NCBI RefSeq assembly: GCF_048551375.1
Contig: NZ_JBLYZJ010000004.1
Span: forward strand, 62,001 to 126,000
DNA length: 64,000 bases
Origin: Faucicola sp048551375
GTDB taxonomy: Bacteria > Pseudomonadota > Gammaproteobacteria > Pseudomonadales > Moraxellaceae
Reading direction: 5' to 3'
Under the pieces are notes generated by a model. The model did not search any database. It had not been told where the DNA came from and worked only from the letters and a program-made list of their open reading frames with translations. Positions 27,285 through 34,547 of the stretch are shown piece after piece (position 1 is the stretch's first letter; every line of letters begins with the position of its first letter). The position numbers and the translations under genes are program-made.

Positions 27285-28343
27285 ATGAAAAAAATCGCAA
27301 TCGCTTCAGCCATCACGTTGGCTTCTATCTCAGCCGCTCACGCTATGCCAACGGTTTATGGTAAAGCTGTACTAGGTGTTGACTACATCAATACCGATAA
27401 TGAAACAGCCTCAGATACCAAACAAACGCTATTACAATCTCATGTTTCTCGCATTGGTTTTAAAGGTGATGAAGAGCTTACCGAAAATACCGATTTAGTA
27501 TACCAACTTGAATACGGTATTAACATTGATGACAATTCACCACAGTTCAACTCTCGTAATACTTTCTTAGGTCTAGCCAACCGTCAATATGGTACACTTT
27601 TAGCAGGTCGCCATGATACGCCATTTAAGCTATCAAAAGGTAGCGTGGCTCAATTCGAAGATTATAAAGAAACTGACCTTGGTAAAGTATTATCAGATGA
27701 AGTTCGTGCCAACAATGTGTTAGCTTATAAATCACCTGCGATTGTCGGTTATCCAGTGACCTTTATGGCGGCGGTTGCCTTATCAGAAAATGACGATAGT
27801 GCTAATAAAGTGCTTAAACCAGCAGTTTTGAATGCAGATGGTACAGTCAAAACTGAAGCAGTCACCACAAGCGAAGCCAAACAAAAAGATAATGCTTATT
27901 CAGCCTCATTGGCTTATGACCAAAATGGTGTGTATGTGGCAGGTGCTTATGATAGCAATGTGGTGGATGTCGATAACGCATGGCGTATTACTGGTGCTTT
28001 GGACATGGGTAAAATGAATTTGGTACAAGGTCTAACTCTAGGTGCAATGTATCAAAATGCTAATATCTACAACAAATCTGAAGATGAGCAATCATTGGTA
28101 TTAAGTGGTAAGTATAAAATTGGTGAGACACCTTGGGCAATCAAAGCACAGTATGCGACCACTGAAAACTATAAAGGTGTTAAAGACGATAAAGCCACTG
28201 AAATTGCGTTAGGTGGTGAATATAGCTTTAACAAAGCTACCAAAGCCCACATGTATGTTGCACAAATCAATAAAGATTATAAATTAGGTACTAAAGATGA
28301 AGACAAAACCATCGTAGGTACAGCCTTAGAATATAAGTTCTAA
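27285..28343 (+). CDS. Outer-membrane porin 1 (Gram-negative porin family)
   Basis: A 352-residue beta-barrel porin. The signal peptide (MKKIAIASAITLASISAAHA) is followed by TVYGKAVLGVDYINTD and the alternating strands of a trimeric general porin. It ends EYKF, the C-terminal Phe recognised by the Bam complex. RIGFKGDEELTENTDLVYQLEYG is the typical second-strand block. It resembles the M35-like porins of Moraxella and is paralogous to the next gene. GTGGAGAAATCC precedes the ATG. It has its own terminator, so the two porins are transcribed separately. Pore selectivity cannot be read from the sequence. Confidence 0.9.
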   Translation: MKKIAIASAITLASISAAHAMPTVYGKAVLGVDYINTDNETASDTKQTLLQSHVSRIGFKGDEELTENTDLVYQLEYGINIDDNSPQFNSRNTFLGLANRQYGTLLAGRHDTPFKLSKGSVAQFEDYKETDLGKVLSDEVRANNVLAYKSPAIVGYPVTFMAAVALSENDDSANKVLKPAVLNADGTVKTEAVTTSEAKQKDNAYSASLAYDQNGVYVAGAYDSNVVDVDNAWRITGALDMGKMNLVQGLTLGAMYQNANIYNKSEDEQSLVLSGKYKIGETPWAIKAQYATTENYKGVKDDKATEIALGGEYSFNKATKAHMYVAQINKDYKLGTKDEDKTIVGTALEYKF

Positions 28344-28359
28344 TTATTGGTTTAGATAC

Positions 28360-28399
28360 AAAAAAAGACCCATGAGTCACGCTCTTGGGTCTTTTTTTT
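28360..28399 (+). terminator. Terminator after porin 1
   Basis: AAAAAAAGACCCATGAG pairs with CTCTTGGGTCTTTTTTTT around a short loop, a strong intrinsic terminator. Confidence 0.85.
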
Positions 28400-28513
28400 A
28401 AGTTTTTAAGATAAAAAGTATTGCAAATTATTTCAAAGTTGTTATCCTAATACCGTCAAGTATAAGTTTAGTAAGTATTGTCATAAAATAGACGTGAAAG
28501 TTTGCTAAAACTT

Positions 28514-28522
28514 TGCTATAAT
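28514..28522 (+). promoter_or_regulatory. Putative extended -10 promoter of porin 2
   Basis: TGCTATAAT at 28514-28522 is an extended -10. It lies about 145 bases before the porin 2 start, implying a long leader that includes an AGGTC / GACCT hairpin near 28572-28600. A second TATAAT-like sequence lies near 28586. Confidence 0.45.
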
Positions 28523-28667
28523 AAAACCACAATTTAGTTGATTTATGCTAGATGGTGGAGTTAAACCTTAATAGGTCGTGTTATGTATAATGACCTGTTA
28601 CAATCAGTGGGTGAGCTTTTGAGCAGCCCAAGACTAAAAAATGTTTTTTGTTAACGTGGAGAACCCC

Positions 28668-29633
28668 ATGAAAAAAGTACTTTTAGCGACTGCTGTTGCT
28701 GCTCTTTCAATCTCTGCTGCCCAAGCAGCCCCTCAAGTATATGGTAAAGCATTCTTGACTCTTGATTATCAAGATTTTGGTGATGAATCAAAAACTGCTT
28801 TAAATTCAACAGGTTCTAAAGTTGGTTTTAAAGGTGCAGAAGCTCTAACTAACAATACTGACTTGGTTTATCAATTAGAGTATGGTGTTGATGTTGATTC
28901 AAACGCTAAAACTCAGTTTCGTTCACGTGATACTTACTTAGGTCTATCAAACAAACAATACGGTACTGCATTAGCAGGTCGTTTGACTGCCATTGATGAC
29001 ATGGTTAACTATGCTAACGTAACTGCTGGTGGTGTATTAGGTGGTGACGATGTTTTGGCTTCAGTTTCTGCCCCTCGTGCTGATAACGCAGTTGCATACG
29101 TATCACCAAACTATAATGGCTTTAATGCATTGGCAATGTATGCTCTTGATAGCGATCAAGATAAAGCGAACGATGACCTAGCTAAATTAGGGTTAAGCAA
29201 CTATGATAAATATGGTGTTGGTTTCCAGTATGAACCTACCAACCAGCCTTACCGTTTAGGTGCAACTTACATTGGTATTGGTAGCGACTTAGTAAAAGAT
29301 TTCCGTATCAGTGGTTCTTATGACATCAACCCAGCATTAACTGTTGGTGCATTGTATCAAATGCTTGATATTGATGGTGCTGCTGAAAAAGAAAATGCCT
29401 TTGCTTTAAGCGGAACTTATAAAACTGCAACGCCTTGGACTGCCTATGGTCAGTTAGACCTAGTCCAAAATCAAGGTGGTGCTAAAGATGCTGATGATGT
29501 TACTCGTGTAGTAGTTGGTGGAAAATACGGTTTCAATAAAGCCACTACTGGTCATGTATATGCTGCTGCAATTGATGATGGTAGCGATGACACTCAATTT
29601 GGCGTTGGTACTGGTATCGAATACAAATTCTAA
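28668..29633 (+). CDS. Outer-membrane porin 2 (Gram-negative porin family)
   Basis: A 321-residue porin beginning MKKVLLATAVAALSISAAQA (signal peptide) and APQVYGKAFLTLDYQDF, and ending GIEYKF. It shares with porin 1 the blocks VGFKGAEALTNNTDLVYQLEYG and FRSRDTYLGLSNKQYGT, so the pair arose by duplication. The loops differ and it is about 30 residues shorter. The ATG at 28668 is chosen because GTGGAG lies seven bases upstream; the open frame continues further but without a signal peptide. Codons here are more T-ended and uniform than in neighbours, which fits very high expression. Confidence 0.9.
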   Translation: MKKVLLATAVAALSISAAQAAPQVYGKAFLTLDYQDFGDESKTALNSTGSKVGFKGAEALTNNTDLVYQLEYGVDVDSNAKTQFRSRDTYLGLSNKQYGTALAGRLTAIDDMVNYANVTAGGVLGGDDVLASVSAPRADNAVAYVSPNYNGFNALAMYALDSDQDKANDDLAKLGLSNYDKYGVGFQYEPTNQPYRLGATYIGIGSDLVKDFRISGSYDINPALTVGALYQMLDIDGAAEKENAFALSGTYKTATPWTAYGQLDLVQNQGGAKDADDVTRVVVGGKYGFNKATTGHVYAAAIDDGSDDTQFGVGTGIEYKF

Positions 29634-29657
29634 TTTGATTTAGAATCTTGCTATCGT

Positions 29658-29688
29658 AAAGACCCACCTTTCGAGGTGGGTTTTTTAT
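29658..29688 (+). terminator. Terminator after porin 2
   Basis: CCCACCT pairs with AGGTGGG around TTCG and is followed by six T. The TTCG tetraloop makes it very stable. Confidence 0.85.
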
Positions 29689-29745
29689 TGCCATTTACCC
29701 CCATTTTCTAGTAAAATTCGTTTTTACCTGTGAGCGAAAATTCCT

Positions 29746-31374
29746 ATGACTAAATTTATCTTTGTAACAGGTGGTGTGGTGTCTTCTCTTGGTAAAGGTA
29801 TCACCGCCGCCTCTGTCGCAGCCGTCCTTGAAGCCCGTGGTCTGAAAGTCACCATGACCAAGCTTGACCCCTATATCAACGTTGACCCTGGTACGATGAG
29901 TCCATTCCAGCATGGTGAAGTATTCGTCACCGAAGATGGGGCAGAAACTGACCTTGATTTGGGCTATTATGAGCGTTTTTTACGCCATTCTAAGATGACC
30001 AAAGCCAACAACTTTACCAGTGGACGTATTTATCTCAATGTTCTCGAAAAAGAACGCCGTGGCGACTACCTCGGTGGTACGGTGCAGGTCATTCCGCATA
30101 TCACCGATGAAATCAAACATCGCATCATCGAAAGTGGCAAAGGCTACGACATTGCTATGATTGAGATTGGTGGTACAGTGGGCGATATCGAAAGCTTGCC
30201 ATTTATGGAAGCGGTACGTCAACTTCAAGTGGAACTGGGTCGCAACCGTGCGATGCTCATGCACTTGACCCTTGTGCCATATATTTCGAGTGCAGGCGAA
30301 ACCAAAACCAAACCTACCCAGCATTCGGTGAAAGAATTGCGTTCGATTGGTTTACAGCCAGACGTGCTGATTTTGCGTAGCGAACACAGTATCAATGAAG
30401 ACAATCGCCGAAAAATCGCCCTGTTTACCAATGTCGAAGAACGTGCGGTCATCATGTGTGAAGATGCTCAAAGTATTTACCAAATCCCACGTAAACTGCA
30501 CGACCAACATTTGGATGATTTGATTTGTGAGCGTTTTGGTATTACCGCCCCAGAAGCTGATTTGTCAGACTGGGATAGCGTCACCAAAACTTTGACCAGT
30601 GATTTGCCTGTTGTGACCGTGGCGATGGTGGGTAAATATGTCGAACTACCTGATGCTTATAAATCCATTAACGAAGCCTTACTTGCCGCTGGGATTCAAA
30701 ATGAAGTCAAAGTCAAAATTGACTATGTTGATGCCGAAAAGCTCGAAACCGATGACAGTCTAATGACTGCCGTACAGTCCGCTGATGCTGTGCTTGTACC
30801 GGGGGGATTTGGTGAGCGTGGTACAGTTGGTAAGATGAAAGCCATTACCTATGCTCGTGAAAATAATGTCCCATTTTTGGGTATTTGTTTGGGGATGCAG
30901 TTAGCGGTGATTGAGTTCGCTCGTAATGTCTTGAAGCTAGAAGCCAATTCGACTGAATTTGATAAGAAAACCAAAGCTCCATTGATTGGTTTGATTACCG
31001 AATGGTTTGATGAAAAAGGCGAGTTACAAGTGCGTAGCGATACGTCAGATTTGGGCGGTACGATGCGATTGGGCGGACAAAAAGCCGAGCTGGTCGAAGA
31101 TACTAAACTGCGTCAGATTTATGGTTCGGCTGTGATTACCGAACGCCATCGTCATCGCTATGAGATGAATGGTCGCTATATTGATGACCTTGAAAATGCA
31201 GGGATGAAAATCTCGGGTTATTCTGCCAAACAGCATTTGGTCGAGTCGGTGGAGATTCCGAACCATGATTGGTTTGTGGCGGTGCAGTATCACCCAGAGT
31301 TTACCAGTTCGCCTCGTGATGGACATCCGCTGTTTAATAGCTTTGTAGAGGCTGCCAAAATGGCGAAAAAATAA
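29746..31374 (+). CDS. pyrG: CTP synthase
   Basis: PyrG aminates UTP to CTP with ATP and glutamine. The 542-residue protein starts MTKFIFVTGGVVSSLGKGI, the canonical amidoligase nucleotide-binding loop. It contains DPYINVDPGTMSPFQHGEV and CTP-inhibition residues in EIGGTVGDIES. The C-terminal glutamine amidotransferase domain has the catalytic Cys in GICLGMQ and His in YHPEF. Length is typical. It is followed in the conserved order by kdsA, but a small toxin-antitoxin remnant has been inserted between them, and eno does not follow kdsA. Confidence 0.98.
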   Translation: MTKFIFVTGGVVSSLGKGITAASVAAVLEARGLKVTMTKLDPYINVDPGTMSPFQHGEVFVTEDGAETDLDLGYYERFLRHSKMTKANNFTSGRIYLNVLEKERRGDYLGGTVQVIPHITDEIKHRIIESGKGYDIAMIEIGGTVGDIESLPFMEAVRQLQVELGRNRAMLMHLTLVPYISSAGETKTKPTQHSVKELRSIGLQPDVLILRSEHSINEDNRRKIALFTNVEERAVIMCEDAQSIYQIPRKLHDQHLDDLICERFGITAPEADLSDWDSVTKTLTSDLPVVTVAMVGKYVELPDAYKSINEALLAAGIQNEVKVKIDYVDAEKLETDDSLMTAVQSADAVLVPGGFGERGTVGKMKAITYARENNVPFLGICLGMQLAVIEFARNVLKLEANSTEFDKKTKAPLIGLITEWFDEKGELQVRSDTSDLGGTMRLGGQKAELVEDTKLRQIYGSAVITERHRHRYEMNGRYIDDLENAGMKISGYSAKQHLVESVEIPNHDWFVAVQYHPEFTSSPRDGHPLFNSFVEAAKMAKK

Positions 31375-31387
31375 TTTTAATGTTCAA

Positions 31388-31429
31388 TAAAAGCCATCTG
31401 TTACTTCAATCAGATGGCTTTTTTGTTTT
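31388..31429 (+). terminator. Terminator after pyrG
   Basis: AAGCCATCTG pairs perfectly with CAGATGGCTT and is followed by six T, so the antitoxin and kdsA need their own promoter. Confidence 0.85.
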
Positions 31430-31484
31430 GACAAAGTTATGGTATAGTGAGGACAGTATTTTAATAATCAGAAAGGAGTTTGTG

Positions 31485-31739
31485 ATGGCAAATTCAGTTG
31501 TTCAAGTGGCAGGAGAAACCTTGGATTTTTCCATTTTATCTCGGACAGAGCAGTTAGAAGTGGTTAATTTTTTTAATTTTATAAAGTCAAAAAAACCACG
31601 AAAGAAGGCTAAGGCAGAGGTAGTTCGATTAAATGATGCTGGTGAGAAGATTTTAACGCTAGAAGAATTATTTAATACCATGAAAGGGAGATTACCTGCT
31701 GATTATAAATTCGATAGAGAAGAAGCCAATGCTAGATAA
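31485..31739 (+). CDS. Antitoxin-like protein (VapB/DUF2281 type) of a broken VapBC pair
   Basis: An 84-residue protein. It has a short N-terminal strand region (MANSVVQVAGETLDF), the motif LSRTEQLEVVNFFNFIKSKK, a basic stretch and an acidic C-terminus, the layout of DUF2281-like antitoxins paired with PIN toxins. AAAGGAG stands seven bases before the ATG. The last bases of the gene contain an overlapping ATG (31729) that opens MLDK, the usual start of the partner toxin, but the toxin is truncated. A related protein is encoded at 51943-52224 (QQSQVANFVNFLKSD). With no active toxin it is probably a relic. Confidence 0.65.
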   Translation: MANSVVQVAGETLDFSILSRTEQLEVVNFFNFIKSKKPRKKAKAEVVRLNDAGEKILTLEELFNTMKGRLPADYKFDREEANAR

Positions 31740-31871
31740 GTCACATCAGATTGGGATAGCCTTATTATTGCAACCGCTTTAGCCAGTGGCGTTGATACCT
31801 TATATTCCGAAGATATGCACCACATGCAGACCATCAATGGACAGCTCACCATTATTAACCCTTTTAAATAA
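31729..31871 (+). pseudogene. Remnant of a VapC-type PIN-domain toxin
   Basis: The ATG at 31729 overlaps the antitoxin end and reads MLDKSH before diverging. From 31741 a different frame reads SDWDSLIIATALASGVDTLYSEDM, then TINGQLTIINPFK and a stop at 31871. That is the C-terminal third of a VapC PIN domain, including the last acidic region (SDWDSLI and LYSEDM). Roughly 80-90 central codons with the remaining catalytic acidic residues are missing, and the two ends are out of frame. It is therefore a deleted, non-functional toxin gene. Confidence 0.75.
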
Positions 31872-31882
31872 AAGAGAAAACT

Positions 31883-32746
31883 ATGACCCAACAACTTCCC
31901 CAAGCCCAATCTCACATTACCCTTAACAACATCATCATGGGAAATGACCAACCATTCGTGCTATTCGGTGGTATGAACGTACTCGAAAGCCGTGACCTTG
32001 CCTTTGAAATTGCCGAAACTTATATTGATATTTGCAAACGCCTTAACATCGGCTATGTGTTTAAAGCCAGTTTTGATAAAGCCAATCGGTCAAGCCTGTA
32101 TTCATTCCGTGGGCATGGGATGGAAAAAGGCTTGGAATGGCTAGCGGATATCAAAAAAACCTTTAATGTGCCGATTATTACCGATGTGCATGAGCCGTAC
32201 CAAGCCGAGCCAGTCGCTGAGGTGGCGGATATTATCCAGTTGCCTGCGTTTTTGAGCCGTCAGACTGACCTTGTCGAAGCTATGGCAAAAACTGGGGCGA
32301 TTATCAATGTCAAAAAAGCCCAATTCCTTGCCCCACATGAGATGAAGCATATCATCAATAAATGCCTTGAGGCAGGCAATGACAAGGTGATTTTGTGTGA
32401 GCGTGGCAGTGCGTTTGGCTACAATAATCTGGTGGTGGATATGCTCGGGTTTGACACCATGAAGCAGATGAACGTGCCTGTGTTTTTTGATGTGACGCAT
32501 AGTTTACAGCAACCTGGGGCGAGAGCGGACAGTGCAGGTGGTCGCCGTGAGCAGATTACCACGCTTGCGAGGGCAGGTATGGCGGTGGGATTGGCAGGAT
32601 TGTTCTTGGAAGCTCATCCAAATCCAGAAGTCGCCAAATGTGATGGCCCTTGTGCATTGCGATTGAATCAGCTTGAGCCGTTTTTGGCACAGTTAAAACA
32701 AATTGATGATTTGGTCAAAGGTTTTGCGGTGTTGGATACGCATTAA
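31883..32746 (+). CDS. kdsA: 3-deoxy-8-phosphooctulonate (KDO-8P) synthase
   Basis: KdsA condenses arabinose 5-phosphate with phosphoenolpyruvate for lipid A-core KDO. The 287-residue TIM-barrel has FVLFGGMNVLESRDLA, FKASFDKANRSS, IITDVHEP, NVKKAQFLAPHEM and a C-terminal HPNPEVAKCDGPCAL block. It lacks an N-terminal Asn-to-Cys change of metal-type enzymes that I could confirm, so metal dependence is left open. AAAGAGAAAAC precedes the ATG. The gene starts 11 bases after the VapC remnant. Confidence 0.96.
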   Translation: MTQQLPQAQSHITLNNIIMGNDQPFVLFGGMNVLESRDLAFEIAETYIDICKRLNIGYVFKASFDKANRSSLYSFRGHGMEKGLEWLADIKKTFNVPIITDVHEPYQAEPVAEVADIIQLPAFLSRQTDLVEAMAKTGAIINVKKAQFLAPHEMKHIINKCLEAGNDKVILCERGSAFGYNNLVVDMLGFDTMKQMNVPVFFDVTHSLQQPGARADSAGGRREQITTLARAGMAVGLAGLFLEAHPNPEVAKCDGPCALRLNQLEPFLAQLKQIDDLVKGFAVLDTH

Positions 32747-32786
32747 ACGCTAATTTTGAGTTAGCATATTGAAGTATTTAGCCTTT

Positions 32787-33194
32787 CTACTGTTTGTGAC
32801 AGGCGTTTCCCATCATCAAGCCCTCTAAAATACGACATTGCGGTGAGCCGTCACCCATACAGCTATCATGCCATGCCTGTAAGGTTGACTTCATCGCTTG
32901 CAAACGTTCGATTTTTTGGTTTAAGTCCTCAATATGCTGACCAGTCAAGGCTTTTACATCAGCATTGTTACGTTGTTGGTTGTCTTGCATAGATAGCAAG
33001 GCTTGGATTTGAGCTAACGAAAATTCTACATCTCGAGCATGTTTTATAAATTGCAAACGTGTGATTTGTGGTTGGTTAAAAATCCGATAACCTGACTCAG
33101 TGCGGTTTATTGATTGTAATAACCCTAGTTTCTCATATTCCCTTATCTGACGTGCGGATAATCCTGTAAGTTTTGTTACTTCATTAATATTCAT
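32787..33194 (-). CDS. cueR: CueR-type copper-responsive MerR regulator
   Basis: A 135-residue MerR-family activator. It has an N-terminal winged helix (MNINEVTKLTGLSARQIREYEKLGLL), a dimerisation helix and a metal loop with Cys112 and Cys120 spaced exactly as in E. coli CueR (CMGDGSPQC). The tail GNACHKQ is also CueR-like. Residue 77 is Asn, where E. coli CueR has Ser to my recollection. It should bind Cu(I) (or Ag) and activate the adjacent divergent promoter. It is divergent from the DUF305 gene; the operator and both gene starts lie within 100 bases. Confident by motif and context. Confidence 0.9.
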   Translation of the reverse strand: MNINEVTKLTGLSARQIREYEKLGLLQSINRTESGYRIFNQPQITRLQFIKHARDVEFSLAQIQALLSMQDNQQRNNADVKALTGQHIEDLNQKIERLQAMKSTLQAWHDSCMGDGSPQCRILEGLMMGNACHKQ

Positions 33195-33201
33195 TTTTTG
33201 C

Positions 33202-33232
33202 TTGACCTTAACATAGTGTTAGGGTTTATATT
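33202..33232 (+). promoter_or_regulatory. CueR-type promoter and operator with 19-bp spacer
   Basis: TTGACC (33202-33207) and TATATT (33227-33232) are 19 bases apart, the overlong spacing that MerR-family activators untwist. Within the spacer ACCTTAAC is inverted as GTTAGGGT, a near-perfect dyad of CueR type. The promoter points to the DUF305-copZ-copA side. Confidence 0.85.
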
Positions 33233-33286
33233 GGATACAATGATGAAAAATCAAGTGTTTTTTGACGAATAAACAAGAGTGTCATT

Positions 33287-34033
33287 ATGAAATCTTTCAA
33301 CGTTTTATCGATTGTACTTGCTGTTAGTATGGCTTTGAGTGCTTGTGACCAAAACCAAAAACAGTCCCAGTCAACAGAGCATCCAACGAACACGACCAGT
33401 GCAACAGCGAGTTCAACCATACCCGCACAAACTCAAGCCATGCACCATGACCATGCTAGTATCGCAAGTGCTACTACAAGTACAGCGAGCCAACCATCTC
33501 ATATTGATGCGTATATGGCTAGCATGAGTGCTATGCACACCGACATGACGGCAGGGCTACAAGCCAACAATGCCGATGAAATGTTTGCCAAAGGTATGAT
33601 TCCGCACCATGAGGGGGCAGTGGCAATGGCAAAGGTGCAGTTGCAATATGGCAAAGATACCGAGATGAAAGCCCTTGCCCAAAAAATCATTGACGCCCAA
33701 CAAGGTGAAATTCAATTCATGCAAGATTGGCTAAAGCAAGACAGCCATTTGGCAAATCATACAGAGGATTTGCAAGCGGTGGTAAAAGCCTATCAAGCAG
33801 GCAATGGCAAAAGCCATAACGCCATGATGCAGGGTATGATGGACAAGGATGCGGATGTGGCATTTGTTAAAGGCATGATACCGCACCATCAAGGGGCGGT
33901 GGATATGGCGGATGTTCAGCTAAAATATGGTAAAGACAAAGCCATGCGAGAACTAGCCGAACAAATCAAAAATGCCCAAAATCCAGAAATTCAGCAAATG
34001 CAAAATTGGCTTACCAAAAAAGGTCTAAAATAG
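33287..34033 (+). CDS. Lipoprotein with two DUF305 domains (copper-associated)
   Basis: A 248-residue lipoprotein with lipobox LSAC (Cys20) and a His/Met-rich linker (AMHHDHAS). Two tandem DUF305-like domains follow, each with the block FAKGMIPHHEGAVAMAKVQL or FVKGMIPHHQGAVDMADVQL. The twin HH and Met residues could bind copper in the periplasm. DUF305 proteins are recurrent partners of copper efflux genes, though their chemistry is not settled. It is the first gene rightward of the CueR promoter. The two domains appear to come from an internal duplication, since their surrounding YGKD blocks also match. Confidence 0.85.
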   Translation: MKSFNVLSIVLAVSMALSACDQNQKQSQSTEHPTNTTSATASSTIPAQTQAMHHDHASIASATTSTASQPSHIDAYMASMSAMHTDMTAGLQANNADEMFAKGMIPHHEGAVAMAKVQLQYGKDTEMKALAQKIIDAQQGEIQFMQDWLKQDSHLANHTEDLQAVVKAYQAGNGKSHNAMMQGMMDKDADVAFVKGMIPHHQGAVDMADVQLKYGKDKAMRELAEQIKNAQNPEIQQMQNWLTKKGLK

Positions 34034-34087
34034 CCTAAGTATTTTTATCAAGTATAAATCTTTTAAATTAGAAATAGGATGGTTTTT

Positions 34088-34115
34088 GTAGGGGCGTATT
34101 GTATACGCCCAAAAT
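34088..34115. repeat. REP-like element core, copy 6
   Basis: GTAGGGGCGTATTGTATACG followed by CCCAAAAT, in the gap between the DUF305 gene and copZ, with the outer flanks TTTAAATTAGAAATA and TTTTAATTCACTATAAA. Confidence 0.85.
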
Positions 34116-34170
34116 GCTAAAGTATGATTTCAATTTTAATTCACTATAAAATTCAATCAGAGGAATTTTT

Positions 34171-34377
34171 ATGCAAACTATTATCAATATTGACGGCATG
34201 ACCTGTGGCGGTTGTGTCAAAAGCGTGCAAACTGCCCTTAGCCAATTAGACGGCGTGCAAAACGTCAGCGTCAGCCTTGAGCAAAAAAACGCCACGATTG
34301 ACTATGACGACAGCAAAATTGACATGGATAAACTTACCCAAGCCATTGAAGACGCAGGTTTCGATGTGGTAAGCTAG
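34171..34377 (+). CDS. copZ: Copper chaperone CopZ (HMA domain)
   Basis: A 68-residue heavy-metal-associated domain with the metal site MTCGGC near residue 11 and the alpha-beta pattern KSVQTALSQLDGVQNVSVSLEQKNATIDYD. It should carry Cu(I) to the CopA ATPase encoded 170 bases downstream. AGAGGAATTTTT precedes the ATG. It is flanked by REP-like repeats on both sides. Confidence 0.92.
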   Translation: MQTIINIDGMTCGGCVKSVQTALSQLDGVQNVSVSLEQKNATIDYDDSKIDMDKLTQAIEDAGFDVVS

Positions 34378-34412
34378 ACCGCTCATTATTTTAGTTGGGT
34401 ATATGGTATCGT

Positions 34413-34497
34413 CATTTAAATTAGCAATAAAATAGATTGGTAGGGGCGTATTGCATACGCCCAAAATCCCAAGGTGTTATTTCTAATTTGATTTAGT
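34413..34497. repeat. REP-like element, copy 7 (full-length reference copy)
   Basis: The palindromic core GTAGGGGCGTATTGCATACG (34440 on) sits between CATTTAAATTAGCAATAAAA on the left and TTATTTCTAATTTGATTTAG on the right. The left flank matches the segment inserted in the glycine riboswitch near 55580, which makes it a useful reference for the element's full extent. It lies between copZ and copA. Confidence 0.85.
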
Positions 34498-34547
34498 CGG
34501 CGATACTTAACCTTATTTCAATAGCCCTTACCAATAGCCCCAGCAAA

